64,000 nucleotides of DNA from Bog-756 sp963806455 (GCA_963806455.1 CAWDXZ010000001.1:124001-188000); one strand, 5' to 3'; shown: positions 42,813-51,614, numbered from the stretch's first letter. Translations and numbers: made by a program. Notes: a model not told the origin generated them from the sequence alone.

Positions 42813-44288
42813 TCATCCCGGGTGGTGGTCGCCGGCCCCGTAGGCAGCGAGCCGGGCCATGGACTCCGGATCGAGGAGCTCGAGCACGTCGAGCACCGGA
42901 CCTCCCCGAACGGCCCGCAGCGATTTGGCTCCGGGCGAACCGTCGGCGGGGGCGTCGGTGGAGAGGATGATGAGGGGTGCGAGATCCTGCCGGTCACCCT
43001 GCCGGCGAGCCTCGTGGAGCACGCTGGCCTTGCCCAGCGCCTTCCACAGCACATCAGGTCGGCGGAGACCCGGGCGGGTGGAGGAGTACGCGCCGGAGAG
43101 GTCGAAGAGCCAGAGCCCACCACGTGCATCGCGGGCCCGGAAGTCCACGCCGATGCCCAGGTCTCCGTAGGACACGTTCCGCTCGATGTCCCCGAACCCG
43201 CAGTCCTCGAGCGCCCGGTAGGCCACCTCGGCCGCCTTCTGGCCCCGGGCTACGTCCTGTTCCAGCGAACCGTCGGTGGGCGAGGCCGACGATCGTCCGG
43301 GGGCGACGGTGACCCGGTGGACCGCCGCGCCCTGCAGGGTGTGGGTCGCCCGCTCCTCGGCGATCCGGCGTTCGGCCAGAGCGACATAGGTCTCGTCGGT
43401 GTCGAACCCCACGTAGTGACGCTCGGTCCTGATCGACGCCAGGGCGGTGGAGCCGGATCCCATGAACGGGTCGAGGACCAGGTCCCCGCGATAGGTGTAC
43501 AGCTCGATCAGCCGGCGGGGCAGCTCCACGGGGAAGGGGGCCGGGTGACCGATCCGGGTGGCCGACTCGGTCGGTATGTCCCAGACGTCGATGGTGGCAT
43601 CGACGAACTCGTCCATGGTCATCGTCCCCTCGCTCGGGAGTCCGGCTGAGGAGCGCTGGCCCGGGGTCAGGGCGCGGTCGAACCGCCCCTTCGACGCCAC
43701 CACGATCCGCTCGGAGACGTCCCGCAGCACGGGGTTCCCCGGCCGCTGATAAGTGCCCCAGGCGCACGATCCGCCGGCGGCGTGGCTCTTCTGCCAGATG
43801 ACCTCGCCGCGCAGGAGATAGCCGAGGCCCTCGAGCAGGTCGATGACGTCCCGCGACAGCGACCGGTAGGGCTTGCGGCCCAGATTGGCCACGTTGACCG
43901 CGATCCGGCCGCCGGGCTCGAGCTTGTCGAAGCACCGGCCGAACACGTCGTGGAGCATCCGGAGGTAGGCCTCGTAGTCGACCGGGACGTGCCCCTCGCC
44001 CAGGACCGCCTCGTACTCCTTGCCGGCGAAGTAGGGAGGCGAAGTCACCACCAAAGCGACCGAGTTGTCGGCCACGTGACCGAACCTGTCCATCTCGCGC
44101 GCATCGCCCACCCAGATGGCGTCGCGGGCGGCGTGGGGGGCGATGTCGGAGTCGTCGGAGACCCGCGGTGGCGTGAAGCGGGCGTAGAAGGGGGAGGAGT
44201 CGTGCGCCTCGCGCCGGCCCACCCCGAAGGCCGAGGTCGAGGTGGGGCGTCGCCGGATGCCAGGCCTGAGTGGTTCGACCGTGCTCAT
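42813..44288 (-). CDS. Site-specific DNA methyltransferase (beta class, N4-cytosine/N6-adenine) with extra C-terminal domain
   Basis: A 491-residue DNA amino-methyltransferase. The catalytic motif IV TSPPY (82-86) precedes the SAM motif I LDPFMGSGST (272-281), the beta-class order, and HPAPFPVELPRRLIELYT links them. An N-terminal tail of about 50 residues is polar. After residue 340 comes a domain not needed for methylation: GVDFRARD (380-387), LWLFDLSGAYSS, LWKALGKASVL and PLIILSTDAPADG. It has strand-Asp-strand-Asp character that could be a degenerate nuclease-like fold or a target-recognition module. It is the first gene of the three-gene operon. Confidence 0.9.
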   Translation of the reverse strand: MSTVEPLRPGIRRRPTSTSAFGVGRREAHDSSPFYARFTPPRVSDDSDIAPHAARDAIWVGDAREMDRFGHVADNSVALVVTSPPYFAGKEYEAVLGEGHVPVDYEAYLRMLHDVFGRCFDKLEPGGRIAVNVANLGRKPYRSLSRDVIDLLEGLGYLLRGEVIWQKSHAAGGSCAWGTYQRPGNPVLRDVSERIVVASKGRFDRALTPGQRSSAGLPSEGTMTMDEFVDATIDVWDIPTESATRIGHPAPFPVELPRRLIELYTYRGDLVLDPFMGSGSTALASIRTERHYVGFDTDETYVALAERRIAEERATHTLQGAAVHRVTVAPGRSSASPTDGSLEQDVARGQKAAEVAYRALEDCGFGDIERNVSYGDLGIGVDFRARDARGGLWLFDLSGAYSSTRPGLRRPDVLWKALGKASVLHEARRQGDRQDLAPLIILSTDAPADGSPGAKSLRAVRGGPVLDVLELLDPESMARLAAYGAGDHHPG

Positions 44289-44445
44289 CAGAGGCCGCGC
44301 ACCGCTCGGCCGCCCGGGGCGGATGGCGACGCCAGCAGGGGTCCGGGCACGTCAGAGATCATAGGGAGACGGTGTGACGTGGCGCCCATTGACCGCGAGG
44401 CTACCGGGGCGCCGTTCCCGGTCCCGGGGATGGCCGGGAGGCGGG

Positions 44446-45801
44446 TCAGCTCCCGACCAGGTGCTCGCTGATCGACTCGCCGACCACGACACAGTGGGAC
44501 TGGGACGGACAGCTGACCGCGGTGAGGGGTTGAGACGCGCCCACCTGGGCGGCGCTCTTCCAGGGGCTGTCCGCCGGACCGCTGAGGATGACCGTCCCGG
44601 CCTGGGCCGATGACGCTACCGAGGACCCCACCACCACACAGGAGTTGACGGCCGTACACGTCACGTCCATCAAGGTGGCCACCGACGCGGGAACCGGTTG
44701 TCCCGACCAGCTGGCGCCCCCGTTGGTCGTGGTGAGGATCACGCCGTGCCCACTCCGGGTGGCGCCCAGCGTCGTCGAGGTGGTCCCGACCAGCGCGCAA
44801 TGGGCGCCGGGCACACCGACCGGCGGAGCCGAAGTGGGCGGAGCCGAAGAGGGCGGAGCCGAAGTGGGCGGAGCCGAACCGGTAGCCCCGGGGGTCGGGG
44901 GACCTCCTGAGGTGGTGGGGGTCGGAGCCGATCCCGGAGTGGTGACCGCGGCGCTGCCGGCTGGTGCAGTGGACCCGTAGGGGAGTGCCGAGCTCCCTCC
45001 ACTGGCGGTCCGACAGGCGATTCCGGTGAGGTAGCCCACCCCGGGAGGTGAGACCAGTGCCGTCCAGCTCGATCCCCCGTCCGTGGTCAGTGCGACCAGG
45101 CCGGCGACATGGTCGACGTCGGGCGACCGACGGGCGGTCACCCAGCAATGGAGGGCATCGGTGCACGAGACATCGGTGGCGCCGTCCACGGCCGGCGGCA
45201 GCGCCCCCCGCTGAAGCCACGTGGCGGTGGGTGATGCCGCCGACAGTGCGACCGCACCCCCGGCGACGTCACCGACCGCGATGCACTGGTGGTCCGTGCT
45301 GCAGGACACGGTGGTGATGTCGAGGAGCCCTGGAGGCACAGGTCGGGACTGCCAGGCGCGACCTCCGTCGGTGGTGGCGAGGATCACGGCCTGTCCATTG
45401 GACGCCTGGGCCGCCTGGCCGACCGCGACGCAGTCGTGTTGGTCGGCGCAGGCGATGGATGACAGGTAGCCCGCCGCGGGCGGTATGACCTGGGGCTTCC
45501 AGGTGGCACCCCCGTTGGTGGTGGCGATGACCACGGCTCCGTTGGGTATGCCCGCGCCCCCGACGGTCGAACCGACCGCCCAACAGGCGGATTCTGTGGG
45601 GCAGGCCACTCCGGTGAGGGAGTTGACCGGTGCTGGCAGGGCAACCGCGGCGAAGGCGCCGGCCCATGGCGAGCCGGCGGCGACAGATACACCGGTATCG
45701 GCCGTCGGGGATGACGTGCACGCTCCGGCGATGAGGGCTACCAGCGCCAGGGCCGCCAGTCTGTGCCAGGGCCTCCGGCCATGGGCATCCACCACGTTCA
45801 T
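44446..45801 (-). CDS. Lipoprotein with BNR/YCF48-like repeats
   Basis: A 451-residue exported lipoprotein: signal peptide with lipobox LIAGAC (Cys28), then about seven repeats of a beta-propeller type unit with the pattern C..(E/H)xCxAVG followed by TTNGGxxW, for example VACPTESACWAVGS and ATTNGGATW. Two Cys per repeat suggest disulfides. A low-complexity SAPP(T/S) tract interrupts the propeller after the fifth unit. The ATG at 45801 (MNVVDAHG) is preferred over 45861. Function unknown; probably a cell-surface propeller. Confidence 0.8.
   Translation of the reverse strand: MNVVDAHGRRPWHRLAALALVALIAGACTSSPTADTGVSVAAGSPWAGAFAAVALPAPVNSLTGVACPTESACWAVGSTVGGAGIPNGAVVIATTNGGATWKPQVIPPAAGYLSSIACADQHDCVAVGQAAQASNGQAVILATTDGGRAWQSRPVPPGLLDITTVSCSTDHQCIAVGDVAGGAVALSAASPTATWLQRGALPPAVDGATDVSCTDALHCWVTARRSPDVDHVAGLVALTTDGGSSWTALVSPPGVGYLTGIACRTASGGSSALPYGSTAPAGSAAVTTPGSAPTPTTSGGPPTPGATGSAPPTSAPPSSAPPTSAPPVGVPGAHCALVGTTSTTLGATRSGHGVILTTTNGGASWSGQPVPASVATLMDVTCTAVNSCVVVGSSVASSAQAGTVILSGPADSPWKSAAQVGASQPLTAVSCPSQSHCVVVGESISEHLVGS
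44822..44881. repeat. Four tandem 15-bp repeats encoding SAPPT/S
   Basis: Four near-identical 15-bp units (GGCGGAGCCGAAGTG type) lie in frame within the propeller lipoprotein and encode repeated Ser-Ala-Pro-Pro-Thr/Ser. Copy number can vary without frameshift. Confidence 0.85.
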
Positions 45802-45889
45802 GCCCGGTCCCGGTCTGGTTGGCAGAGCACCAGCCGTCCTGCTCCAGGGTGAACGGCCCACGGGCGACTCATTCGGTCGGACCGCAGGG

Positions 45890-46777
45890 TCAGCGGACCT
45901 TGATGACGTCAGAGTGTGCCACCTTGTCGTGGAATCCCTGACGGCGGTTGTCCCACAGGGGTGAGAGACCGGCGATCAGCGTCCAGAGATCGGCGAGACC
46001 ACCGAGGATCGGGATCCAGCCGATGATGATCCCCGGATAGAGCACGAGGATCCGGACCGCACCCCGTTGCGGGTCGATTGGGCCTCCGGTCGCTTCGTCA
46101 CGTACGGCGATCCCGAGTGCCATCTGGCCGACCGTCTGTCCCCTCTCGCTCCCGTTGAGCAGCGCGAAGTAGACGATGCCGATGATGGCAAAGGCGATGC
46201 CGGCGACGATGGTGCCGGCCCGCCACCGAGTCGAGAAGATTCCCCCACCGGAGGCGAACGAGCCGATGATGACGGCGGTCACGATGGACCGCGGAATGCC
46301 GATGATGAGGGCGTCGATGATGATCGCCACCAAACGCTGCCACCAGTCGGCCAAGGGGCGTCCGAAACGGTCGACCGGTATCGGGACATACCCGTACCCC
46401 CCGTACGGCGGTGGGCTGTACGGGGGCGGGCCGTAGGGCGCCTGTCCGTAGGGCGCCTGGCCGTAGGGCGCCTGGCCGTAGGGCGCCTGGCCGTAGGGCG
46501 GCGGTTGCCCGTAGGAAGGGCCCGACGGGTCCGGCGGGGGTGGGGGTGGCGGCATGGGCGGGACGGGACCGGCGCCTTCCGCCGGGGGAGTGGGTGCAGG
46601 GGGCATGGGCGGGACGGGACCGGCGCCTTCTGCCGGGGGAGGGGGTGCAGGGGGCATGGGCGGCACGGGACCGGCGCCTTCTGCCGGGGGAGGCGGCGGA
46701 GGAGCACCTGGCTGGGATTCTGGCGGTTCGTCGCCCTCGGGAGGTGGTGGATGATCACTCACGACCGAACTGCTCAT
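45890..46777 (-). CDS. RDD family membrane protein with Pro-rich repeat N-terminus
   Basis: A 295-residue protein. Residues 1-135 are Pro/Gly/Tyr-rich: three 17-residue AEGAGPVPPMPPAPPPP repeats followed by PYGQA repeats. Then comes an RDD domain (FGRPLADWWQRLVAIIIDALIIG, ERGQTVGQMALGIAVRDE, GFHDKVAHSDVIKVR) with three transmembrane segments. RDD proteins are linked to ion transport and envelope functions. The disordered N-terminus is cytoplasmic or cell-wall facing and could bind proteins. ATG 46777 is used as start. It lies 88 bp upstream of the propeller lipoprotein on the same strand. Confidence 0.88.
   Translation of the reverse strand: MSSSVVSDHPPPPEGDEPPESQPGAPPPPPPAEGAGPVPPMPPAPPPPAEGAGPVPPMPPAPTPPAEGAGPVPPMPPPPPPPDPSGPSYGQPPPYGQAPYGQAPYGQAPYGQAPYGPPPYSPPPYGGYGYVPIPVDRFGRPLADWWQRLVAIIIDALIIGIPRSIVTAVIIGSFASGGGIFSTRWRAGTIVAGIAFAIIGIVYFALLNGSERGQTVGQMALGIAVRDEATGGPIDPQRGAVRILVLYPGIIIGWIPILGGLADLWTLIAGLSPLWDNRRQGFHDKVAHSDVIKVR
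46432..46500. repeat. Tandem 15-bp repeats encoding PYGQA
   Basis: Four to five units of GTAGGGCGCCTGGCC (plus strand) encode consecutive Pro-Tyr-Gly-Gln-Ala in the RDD protein. Units are almost identical at DNA level, which indicates recent expansion. Confidence 0.85.
46551..46703. repeat. Three tandem 51-bp repeats encoding a Pro-rich unit
   Basis: Three in-frame 51-bp units begin at 46551, 46602 and 46653 and differ at only a few bases. They encode the 17-residue Ala-Glu-Gly-Ala-Gly-Pro-Val-Pro-Pro-Met type unit of the RDD protein. Confidence 0.85.
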
Positions 46778-46951
46778 CTCCCCGGCTGTGCGGCCATCGC
46801 GGTGGGTGGGAACGCCTCGCTCCCCGATCTTGCCACGTGGTTGCGTCGGGGTTGGTGACGGTGGGGTGTCCTGGCGCGGCGTCTACCGTTGGCCGGTGGT
46901 GATGGAACGTCACTTGTTCAGCCAAGCCCTGATCGAGAGACGGGCCATGCC

Positions 46952-48124
46952 ATGAATGTCGTCGACTTCGTGGTGCTGGCCGTGGCGGCGTTGGCGGCGT
47001 TCCAGGGCCTCCGGCTGGGGGCCATCGTCCAAGTGCTGTCGTTCGGTGGCTTTTTGGTCGGCCTCTACCTCGGTGCCCTGTTGGCCTCGGTCACCGTCAG
47101 ATGGGTCCACGGAGAGTCCTCCCGCTCGGTGGTGGCACTGGCCACCCTGCTCGGAGTGGCCGCGCTGTGCGGCACCGCCGGCCGCATCCTCGGAAACCTG
47201 GCTTTCAGTCGGATCCACCGGGGGGTCGTCGGGATGGTCGACTCTGCGCTCGGTGTGGTGGTGGCGGTCACCGCCTCACTTCTGGTGGCATGGCTATTGG
47301 CCAATACCTTCGTGAACAGTTCGTCGGTGAAGCTCAATGCATCCATCGACCAGTCGCGGATCATCCGGTCATTGGATTCGGTGTTGCCCGCGCCACCCTC
47401 GGTGTTCTCCCGGGTCCAGTCGTTCCTTTCGGCCGAAGGCTTCCCGCCCGTGTTCGCCCAACTGGCTCCGGACTCGGCCGGCCCGGTGCCACTCCCCGGC
47501 TCCGCCCAGCTGCAGCCGGTGATCGCCCAGGACGGCGCCTCGACCGTCAAGATCTACGGCGTGGGTTGCGGCCAGATCCAAGAGGGCTCGGGCTTCGTCG
47601 CCGCCCCGGGGATCGTGGTCACCAACGCCCACGTGGTCGCCGGCATCGACCATCCGAGGGTCGTGGACGGAAATGGGTCCCATCTGACGTCGGTGGTCCT
47701 CTTCGATCCGTCGTACGACCTGGCGGTGATGCGGGTCAGCGGGCTGGACGAACGGCCCCTCCAGCTCGATCCGAATCAGGTCTCTCGCGGTGTGCAGGCG
47801 GCTGTGCTGGGCTTTCCGGGCGGGGGATCGTTCCAGGCCGTGCCGGCGGGGGTGCTGGCCGGGTTCGAGGCCGAGGGCCGGGACATCTACGGCCGGGGCC
47901 TGACCCTTCGGAACGTGTACGAGATCCAGGCGCTGGTCCGTCCGGGGAATTCCGGGGGACCCCTCGTCCAGCCGGACGGGGAGGTGATAGGAGTGGTGTT
48001 CTCGCGTTCGACGACCAACAGCAACATCGGCTACGCGCTCACCTCGCCGGGCGTTCTGTCCCGGGTCCTCCAGGCCGAATCGACGTCCAGGGCGGTGGGG
48101 ACCGGATCATGCGTCGCCGGATGA
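46952..48124 (+). CDS. marP: MarP-like membrane-anchored trypsin-fold serine protease
   Basis: A 390-residue protein: four transmembrane segments at the N-terminus in a CvpA-like domain (residues 1-120), then a periplasmic chymotrypsin-like protease with His227 (TNAHVV), Asp256 (SYDLAVM) and Ser334 (RPGNSGGPL). Cys206 and the near-terminal Cys387 occupy the positions of the regulatory disulfide in mycobacterial MarP, which is needed for acid and oxidative stress survival. ATG 46952 is chosen at MNVVDFVV. It is divergent from the RDD gene and 84 bp ahead of the GH15 gene. Confidence 0.9.
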   Translation: MNVVDFVVLAVAALAAFQGLRLGAIVQVLSFGGFLVGLYLGALLASVTVRWVHGESSRSVVALATLLGVAALCGTAGRILGNLAFSRIHRGVVGMVDSALGVVVAVTASLLVAWLLANTFVNSSSVKLNASIDQSRIIRSLDSVLPAPPSVFSRVQSFLSAEGFPPVFAQLAPDSAGPVPLPGSAQLQPVIAQDGASTVKIYGVGCGQIQEGSGFVAAPGIVVTNAHVVAGIDHPRVVDGNGSHLTSVVLFDPSYDLAVMRVSGLDERPLQLDPNQVSRGVQAAVLGFPGGGSFQAVPAGVLAGFEAEGRDIYGRGLTLRNVYEIQALVRPGNSGGPLVQPDGEVIGVVFSRSTTNSNIGYALTSPGVLSRVLQAESTSRAVGTGSCVAG

Positions 48125-48208
48125 ACGTCAGGACAGCTCGATGACCTCTCCTCCGCCGGCCGGTGTCGGTGACCGCAACTCGGTGGGGCTCCGACTAGAC
48201 ATGGGATC

Positions 48209-50599
48209 ATGACGCTCCCCATCGAGGACTACGGCCTCATCGGCGACCTCCACACGGCGGCGCTGGTCGGTCGCGACGGCTCGATCGACTGGCTTTGTCT
48301 TCCCCGGTTCGACTCGGCGGCGTCGTTTGCCAAGATCCTCGGCGACGACGACCACGGGTGCTGGAAGATCGCCCCGAAGGGGTCGCACGGAGCTACGCAT
48401 CGTCACTACCGCGGCGACACGCTCGTGCTCGAATCCGAGTTCGTCTCCTCGGAGGGAACGGTGCGGGTCGTCGACTGCATGCCCATCCGCGAGCGGCATC
48501 CCGAAGTCGTGCGTCTGGTCGAAGGGGTGCGCGGCAAGGTGACGATGGAGATGACCCTGACGATCAGGTTCGGCTACGGGCAGATCGTCCCCTGGGTCCG
48601 AAGGGCGGACGGCACGCTTCATGCCATCGCCGGCCCGGACGGCCTCTCACTCTGGACCCCGGTCGACTGCCGGGGGCGGGACTTCTCCACGGTGGCGCAG
48701 TTCACGGTCTCCGAAGGGCAGAGGATCCCGTTCTCGTTGATCTGGTTCCCGGCCAACGAGGAGCCACCCCGACCGGTCGACGCCGGCTACGCCATCCAGG
48801 ACACCGAGCTCTGGTGGTCGGAATGGTCCTCCCAGTGCACCTACGACGGCGAGTACCGCGAGGCAGTCATCCGCTCGCTGATCACGCTCAAGGCGCTGAC
48901 CTATGAGCCGACGGGTGGGATCGTCGCCGCCGCCACCACCTCCCTCCCGGAGACCCTGGGGGGCAACCGGAACTGGGACTACCGGTTCTGCTGGCTTCGG
49001 GACGCCACCCTCACCCTCGAGTCCCTCATGCGGGGCGGCTTCTACGAGGAGGCCATGGCCTGGCGCAACTGGCTCCTGCGAGCGACGGCCGGCGACCCGT
49101 CCCAGATGCAGATCATGTACGGAGCCGCCGGCGAGCGGCGACTCGACGAGTGGGAGATCGACTGGCTCCCCGGCTATGAGGACTCAGCACCGGTCCGGAT
49201 CGGCAACGCCGCCGCCGGGCAATTCCAGCTGGACGTGTACGGAGAAGTGATGTCGGCCCTCTACGAATCGGCCCAGGGGAGCGACTCGGGGGACAATCCT
49301 ACGTGGGAGTTCCAGCTGGCACTGATGGACTTCCTGCAGGACGGATGGCGGGAACCCGACGACGGGATCTGGGAGGTCCGGGGACCGAGGCGCCATTTCA
49401 CCCATTCGAAAGTGATGGCCTGGGTCGCCATCGACCGCGCCATCAAGACCGCCGAGGAGTTCGGCTTTGAGGGGCCGGTCGACCGTTGGAAGGAGGTCCG
49501 CCAAGAGATCCACGACCAGGTGTGTGACCTGGGGTTCAACGCCAACAAAGGGTCGTTCACCCAGTACTACGGCTCCGACGACCTCGACGCCAGCCTCCTC
49601 ATGATCCCCCTGGTCGGATTCCTCCCCGCCCACGATCCCCGAATGCGGGGGACCATCGAAGCCGTCGAGCGCGAGCTGGTCGAGGGTGGTTTCGTGCTCC
49701 GGTACCGGACCAAGGACACCGGTGACGTCGACGGCCTCGTCGGCCGGGAGGGTGCCTTTCTCGCCTGCTCGTTCTGGCTGGCCGACTGCCTGTCCCTGCT
49801 GGGTCGTGAACGGGACGCCAGAGAGCTCCTCGATCGGCTGGTGGGCTTGCGGAACGACCTCGGACTGCTCTCGGAGGAGTACGACCCGATCGCCGGCCGG
49901 CTCGTGGGCAATTTCCCCCAGGCGTTCTCCCACGTGTCGCTGGTCAACTCGGCTTCGAAGATCGCCGGCGAGGAGAAGCCCACTGCCCGGCACGTGATTG
50001 CGGGACTGGCCCAGCGAGCCATGGCCCGGGGCAAGAGCCGTGGCGGGGCTCTCCACCTGAGCGGTTTCAGCGCTCCGGAGATGCTCACCACCCTGGCCGA
50101 GAGCGCGGGCCCGGCCGCTCCGAGGAGCGCTGCGGCCCAGGTGTTCAGGGACTCGGTCGTGCTGCCCAAGCCGTCAATGTCGAGGACGAAGCCCACCGTT
50201 CCGCCGAGCGAACGTGGTGCCGTCAAGTTGACGGTCAAAGCGCCTGCGAAGGTCAAGAGGGCCGACAGGCTCCCCGCCAGCAAGGGGAGGGCGGCCAGAC
50301 CAGCCAAGACGGCGAAGCCGGTCAAGAAAGCCAAGCGGAGGAAATCGGCCAAGGCAGCCACACCGACCAAGCGGAAGAGCCCGGCCAAGTCGGCCACGCC
50401 GGCCACCAGTCGTGCCCTCTCGGCGACGATCAAGCGCGGGGCCACCAGAAGCACCACCACGTCGAAGAAGAGGGCGGCCAAAGCGGCCGCGCCGGTCAAG
50501 GACAAGGCATCCGGGCGGTCGAAACCGATGCGGGCCGAGAAGGCCGGGCCCAGGACTGGCAAGTCGGCGACGCGGTCAGCGGCCCGGCGCGCCAGATAG
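48209..50599 (+). CDS. Glycoside hydrolase family 15 protein (trehalase/glucoamylase-like) with histone-H1-like tail
   Basis: A 796-residue protein. Residues 1 to about 620 are a GH15 enzyme of the actinobacterial trehalase/glucoamylase type: IEDYGLIGDLHTAALVGRDG, NRNWDYRFCWLRDA, putative acid Glu in WLPGYEDSAPVRIGNAA, and putative base Glu in LSEEYDPIAGRLVGNFPQ. From about residue 649 a 148-residue tail is Lys/Ala/Pro/Ser/Arg-rich with PAK, KKAK and KRKSPAKS repeats, like histone H1 or the HupB tail. No signal peptide is seen, so it is cytoplasmic. The tail could bind nucleic acid or polyphosphate, an unusual partner for a glycosidase. Start ATG 48209. Confidence 0.92.
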   Translation: MTLPIEDYGLIGDLHTAALVGRDGSIDWLCLPRFDSAASFAKILGDDDHGCWKIAPKGSHGATHRHYRGDTLVLESEFVSSEGTVRVVDCMPIRERHPEVVRLVEGVRGKVTMEMTLTIRFGYGQIVPWVRRADGTLHAIAGPDGLSLWTPVDCRGRDFSTVAQFTVSEGQRIPFSLIWFPANEEPPRPVDAGYAIQDTELWWSEWSSQCTYDGEYREAVIRSLITLKALTYEPTGGIVAAATTSLPETLGGNRNWDYRFCWLRDATLTLESLMRGGFYEEAMAWRNWLLRATAGDPSQMQIMYGAAGERRLDEWEIDWLPGYEDSAPVRIGNAAAGQFQLDVYGEVMSALYESAQGSDSGDNPTWEFQLALMDFLQDGWREPDDGIWEVRGPRRHFTHSKVMAWVAIDRAIKTAEEFGFEGPVDRWKEVRQEIHDQVCDLGFNANKGSFTQYYGSDDLDASLLMIPLVGFLPAHDPRMRGTIEAVERELVEGGFVLRYRTKDTGDVDGLVGREGAFLACSFWLADCLSLLGRERDARELLDRLVGLRNDLGLLSEEYDPIAGRLVGNFPQAFSHVSLVNSASKIAGEEKPTARHVIAGLAQRAMARGKSRGGALHLSGFSAPEMLTTLAESAGPAAPRSAAAQVFRDSVVLPKPSMSRTKPTVPPSERGAVKLTVKAPAKVKRADRLPASKGRAARPAKTAKPVKKAKRRKSAKAATPTKRKSPAKSATPATSRALSATIKRGATRSTTTSKKRAAKAAAPVKDKASGRSKPMRAEKAGPRTGKSATRSAARRAR

Positions 50600-50630
50600 C
50601 GGCCGCACCAGCAAGATCGGAGGCGTCGGC

Positions 50631-51614
50631 ATGATCGCCAACAACCATCGTCACGAAGGTGACCCCAGTCCGGCCACCGGTGTCGGCGCCGTTGTGGCCG
50701 AAGGCGTCATCCAACTGGACACGTTGCTCGGAGGATGGGACCGGGTCACGGCCGGCTACCTCATCGAGGGTGACACGCCGGTGCTAGTGGAGACCGGCAG
50801 CCAGAGCTCGGTACCGGTACTTCTGGACCAATTGGACAAGCTCGGGGTGGGTGCCGACGATCTAGCCGGCGTGGTGGTCACCCACATCCATCTGGACCAC
50901 GCCGGAGGGGTCGGGGACGTGGCCCGTGCCTTCCCCCGGGCCACCGTCTACGTCCATCCAAAAGGGGCCAGACATCTCGCCGATCCGACCCGGCTGGTCG
51001 ACTCGGCCGCCCAGGTGTACGGCCCGCTGCTCGACTCGCTCTACGGACGTCTCGACCCGACCCCCGAGGAACGGATCCGGGTACTCGAGGACGGTGAGAC
51101 CATCCGGGTCGGTCCGAACCGGTCGCTGGTGGCCGTGGACTCACCCGGTCATGCCAAGCACCACATGGCGTTGCACGACACCTTGAGCGGGGTCCTGTTC
51201 GCCGGCGACGCGGTCGGCGTGAAACTGCCCGACGCCGGCGTGCTGCGACCGTCGACGCCGCCTCCCGATTTCGACCTGTCGGCCGCCATCGCCTCACTGC
51301 GGCGGTTCGCCGAGCGGAGACCGACCCGGTTGGCCTTGGCTCACTACGGCCTTCTCGAGGATCCCCTGGCCGTGCTGGACGAGGCCGACGGCACGCTGCG
51401 CAAGTGGGCCGACGTGGCCGGATCGGCTTTCCGGGACGGACGGGACATCGCGGCCGCCTTGGCCGAGGAATTCGAATCCGATCTCGACGGGGTCCCCGAG
51501 GAGCATCGCCGCAAGCTGGAGGTGATGAACGGCGTCCATTCCAACGCGGCCGGGCTCCGCCGATGGCTGACCACACGAGCCCCGGGAGGGGACCCGGCTG
51601 CCGGGGATCGCTGA
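50631..51614 (+). CDS. MBL-fold metallohydrolase
   Basis: A 327-residue metallo-beta-lactamase-fold hydrolase: metal motif HIHLDH (His85, 87, Asp89, His90), later His in DSPGHAKHH, Asp in LFAGDAVGV and His in ALAHYGL, so the binuclear site is complete. The pattern is glyoxalase II/arylsulfatase-like. GGAGG precedes ATG 50631, 31 bp after the GH15 stop; the two may be co-transcribed. The substrate is unknown, and a thioesterase role (including S-formylmycothiol hydrolysis) is only a possibility. Confidence 0.88.
   Translation: MIANNHRHEGDPSPATGVGAVVAEGVIQLDTLLGGWDRVTAGYLIEGDTPVLVETGSQSSVPVLLDQLDKLGVGADDLAGVVVTHIHLDHAGGVGDVARAFPRATVYVHPKGARHLADPTRLVDSAAQVYGPLLDSLYGRLDPTPEERIRVLEDGETIRVGPNRSLVAVDSPGHAKHHMALHDTLSGVLFAGDAVGVKLPDAGVLRPSTPPPDFDLSAAIASLRRFAERRPTRLALAHYGLLEDPLAVLDEADGTLRKWADVAGSAFRDGRDIAAALAEEFESDLDGVPEEHRRKLEVMNGVHSNAAGLRRWLTTRAPGGDPAAGDR

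Noticed and set aside
46432..46703. Short regular repeats resembling a CRISPR array
   Set aside because: The units are tandem with no unique spacers and encode Pro-rich peptide repeats in frame.
49567..50562. Long minus-strand frame that looks like a hydrophobic membrane protein
   Set aside because: It is antisense to the GH15 gene; Lys/Arg/Ala codons of the histone-like tail read as Leu/Phe/Ala on the other strand, which creates false membrane character.
50631..51614. Calling the MBL-fold protein an S-formylmycothiol hydrolase
   Set aside because: It is about 13 kb from mscR, in another operon, and the metal motif alone does not set the substrate.
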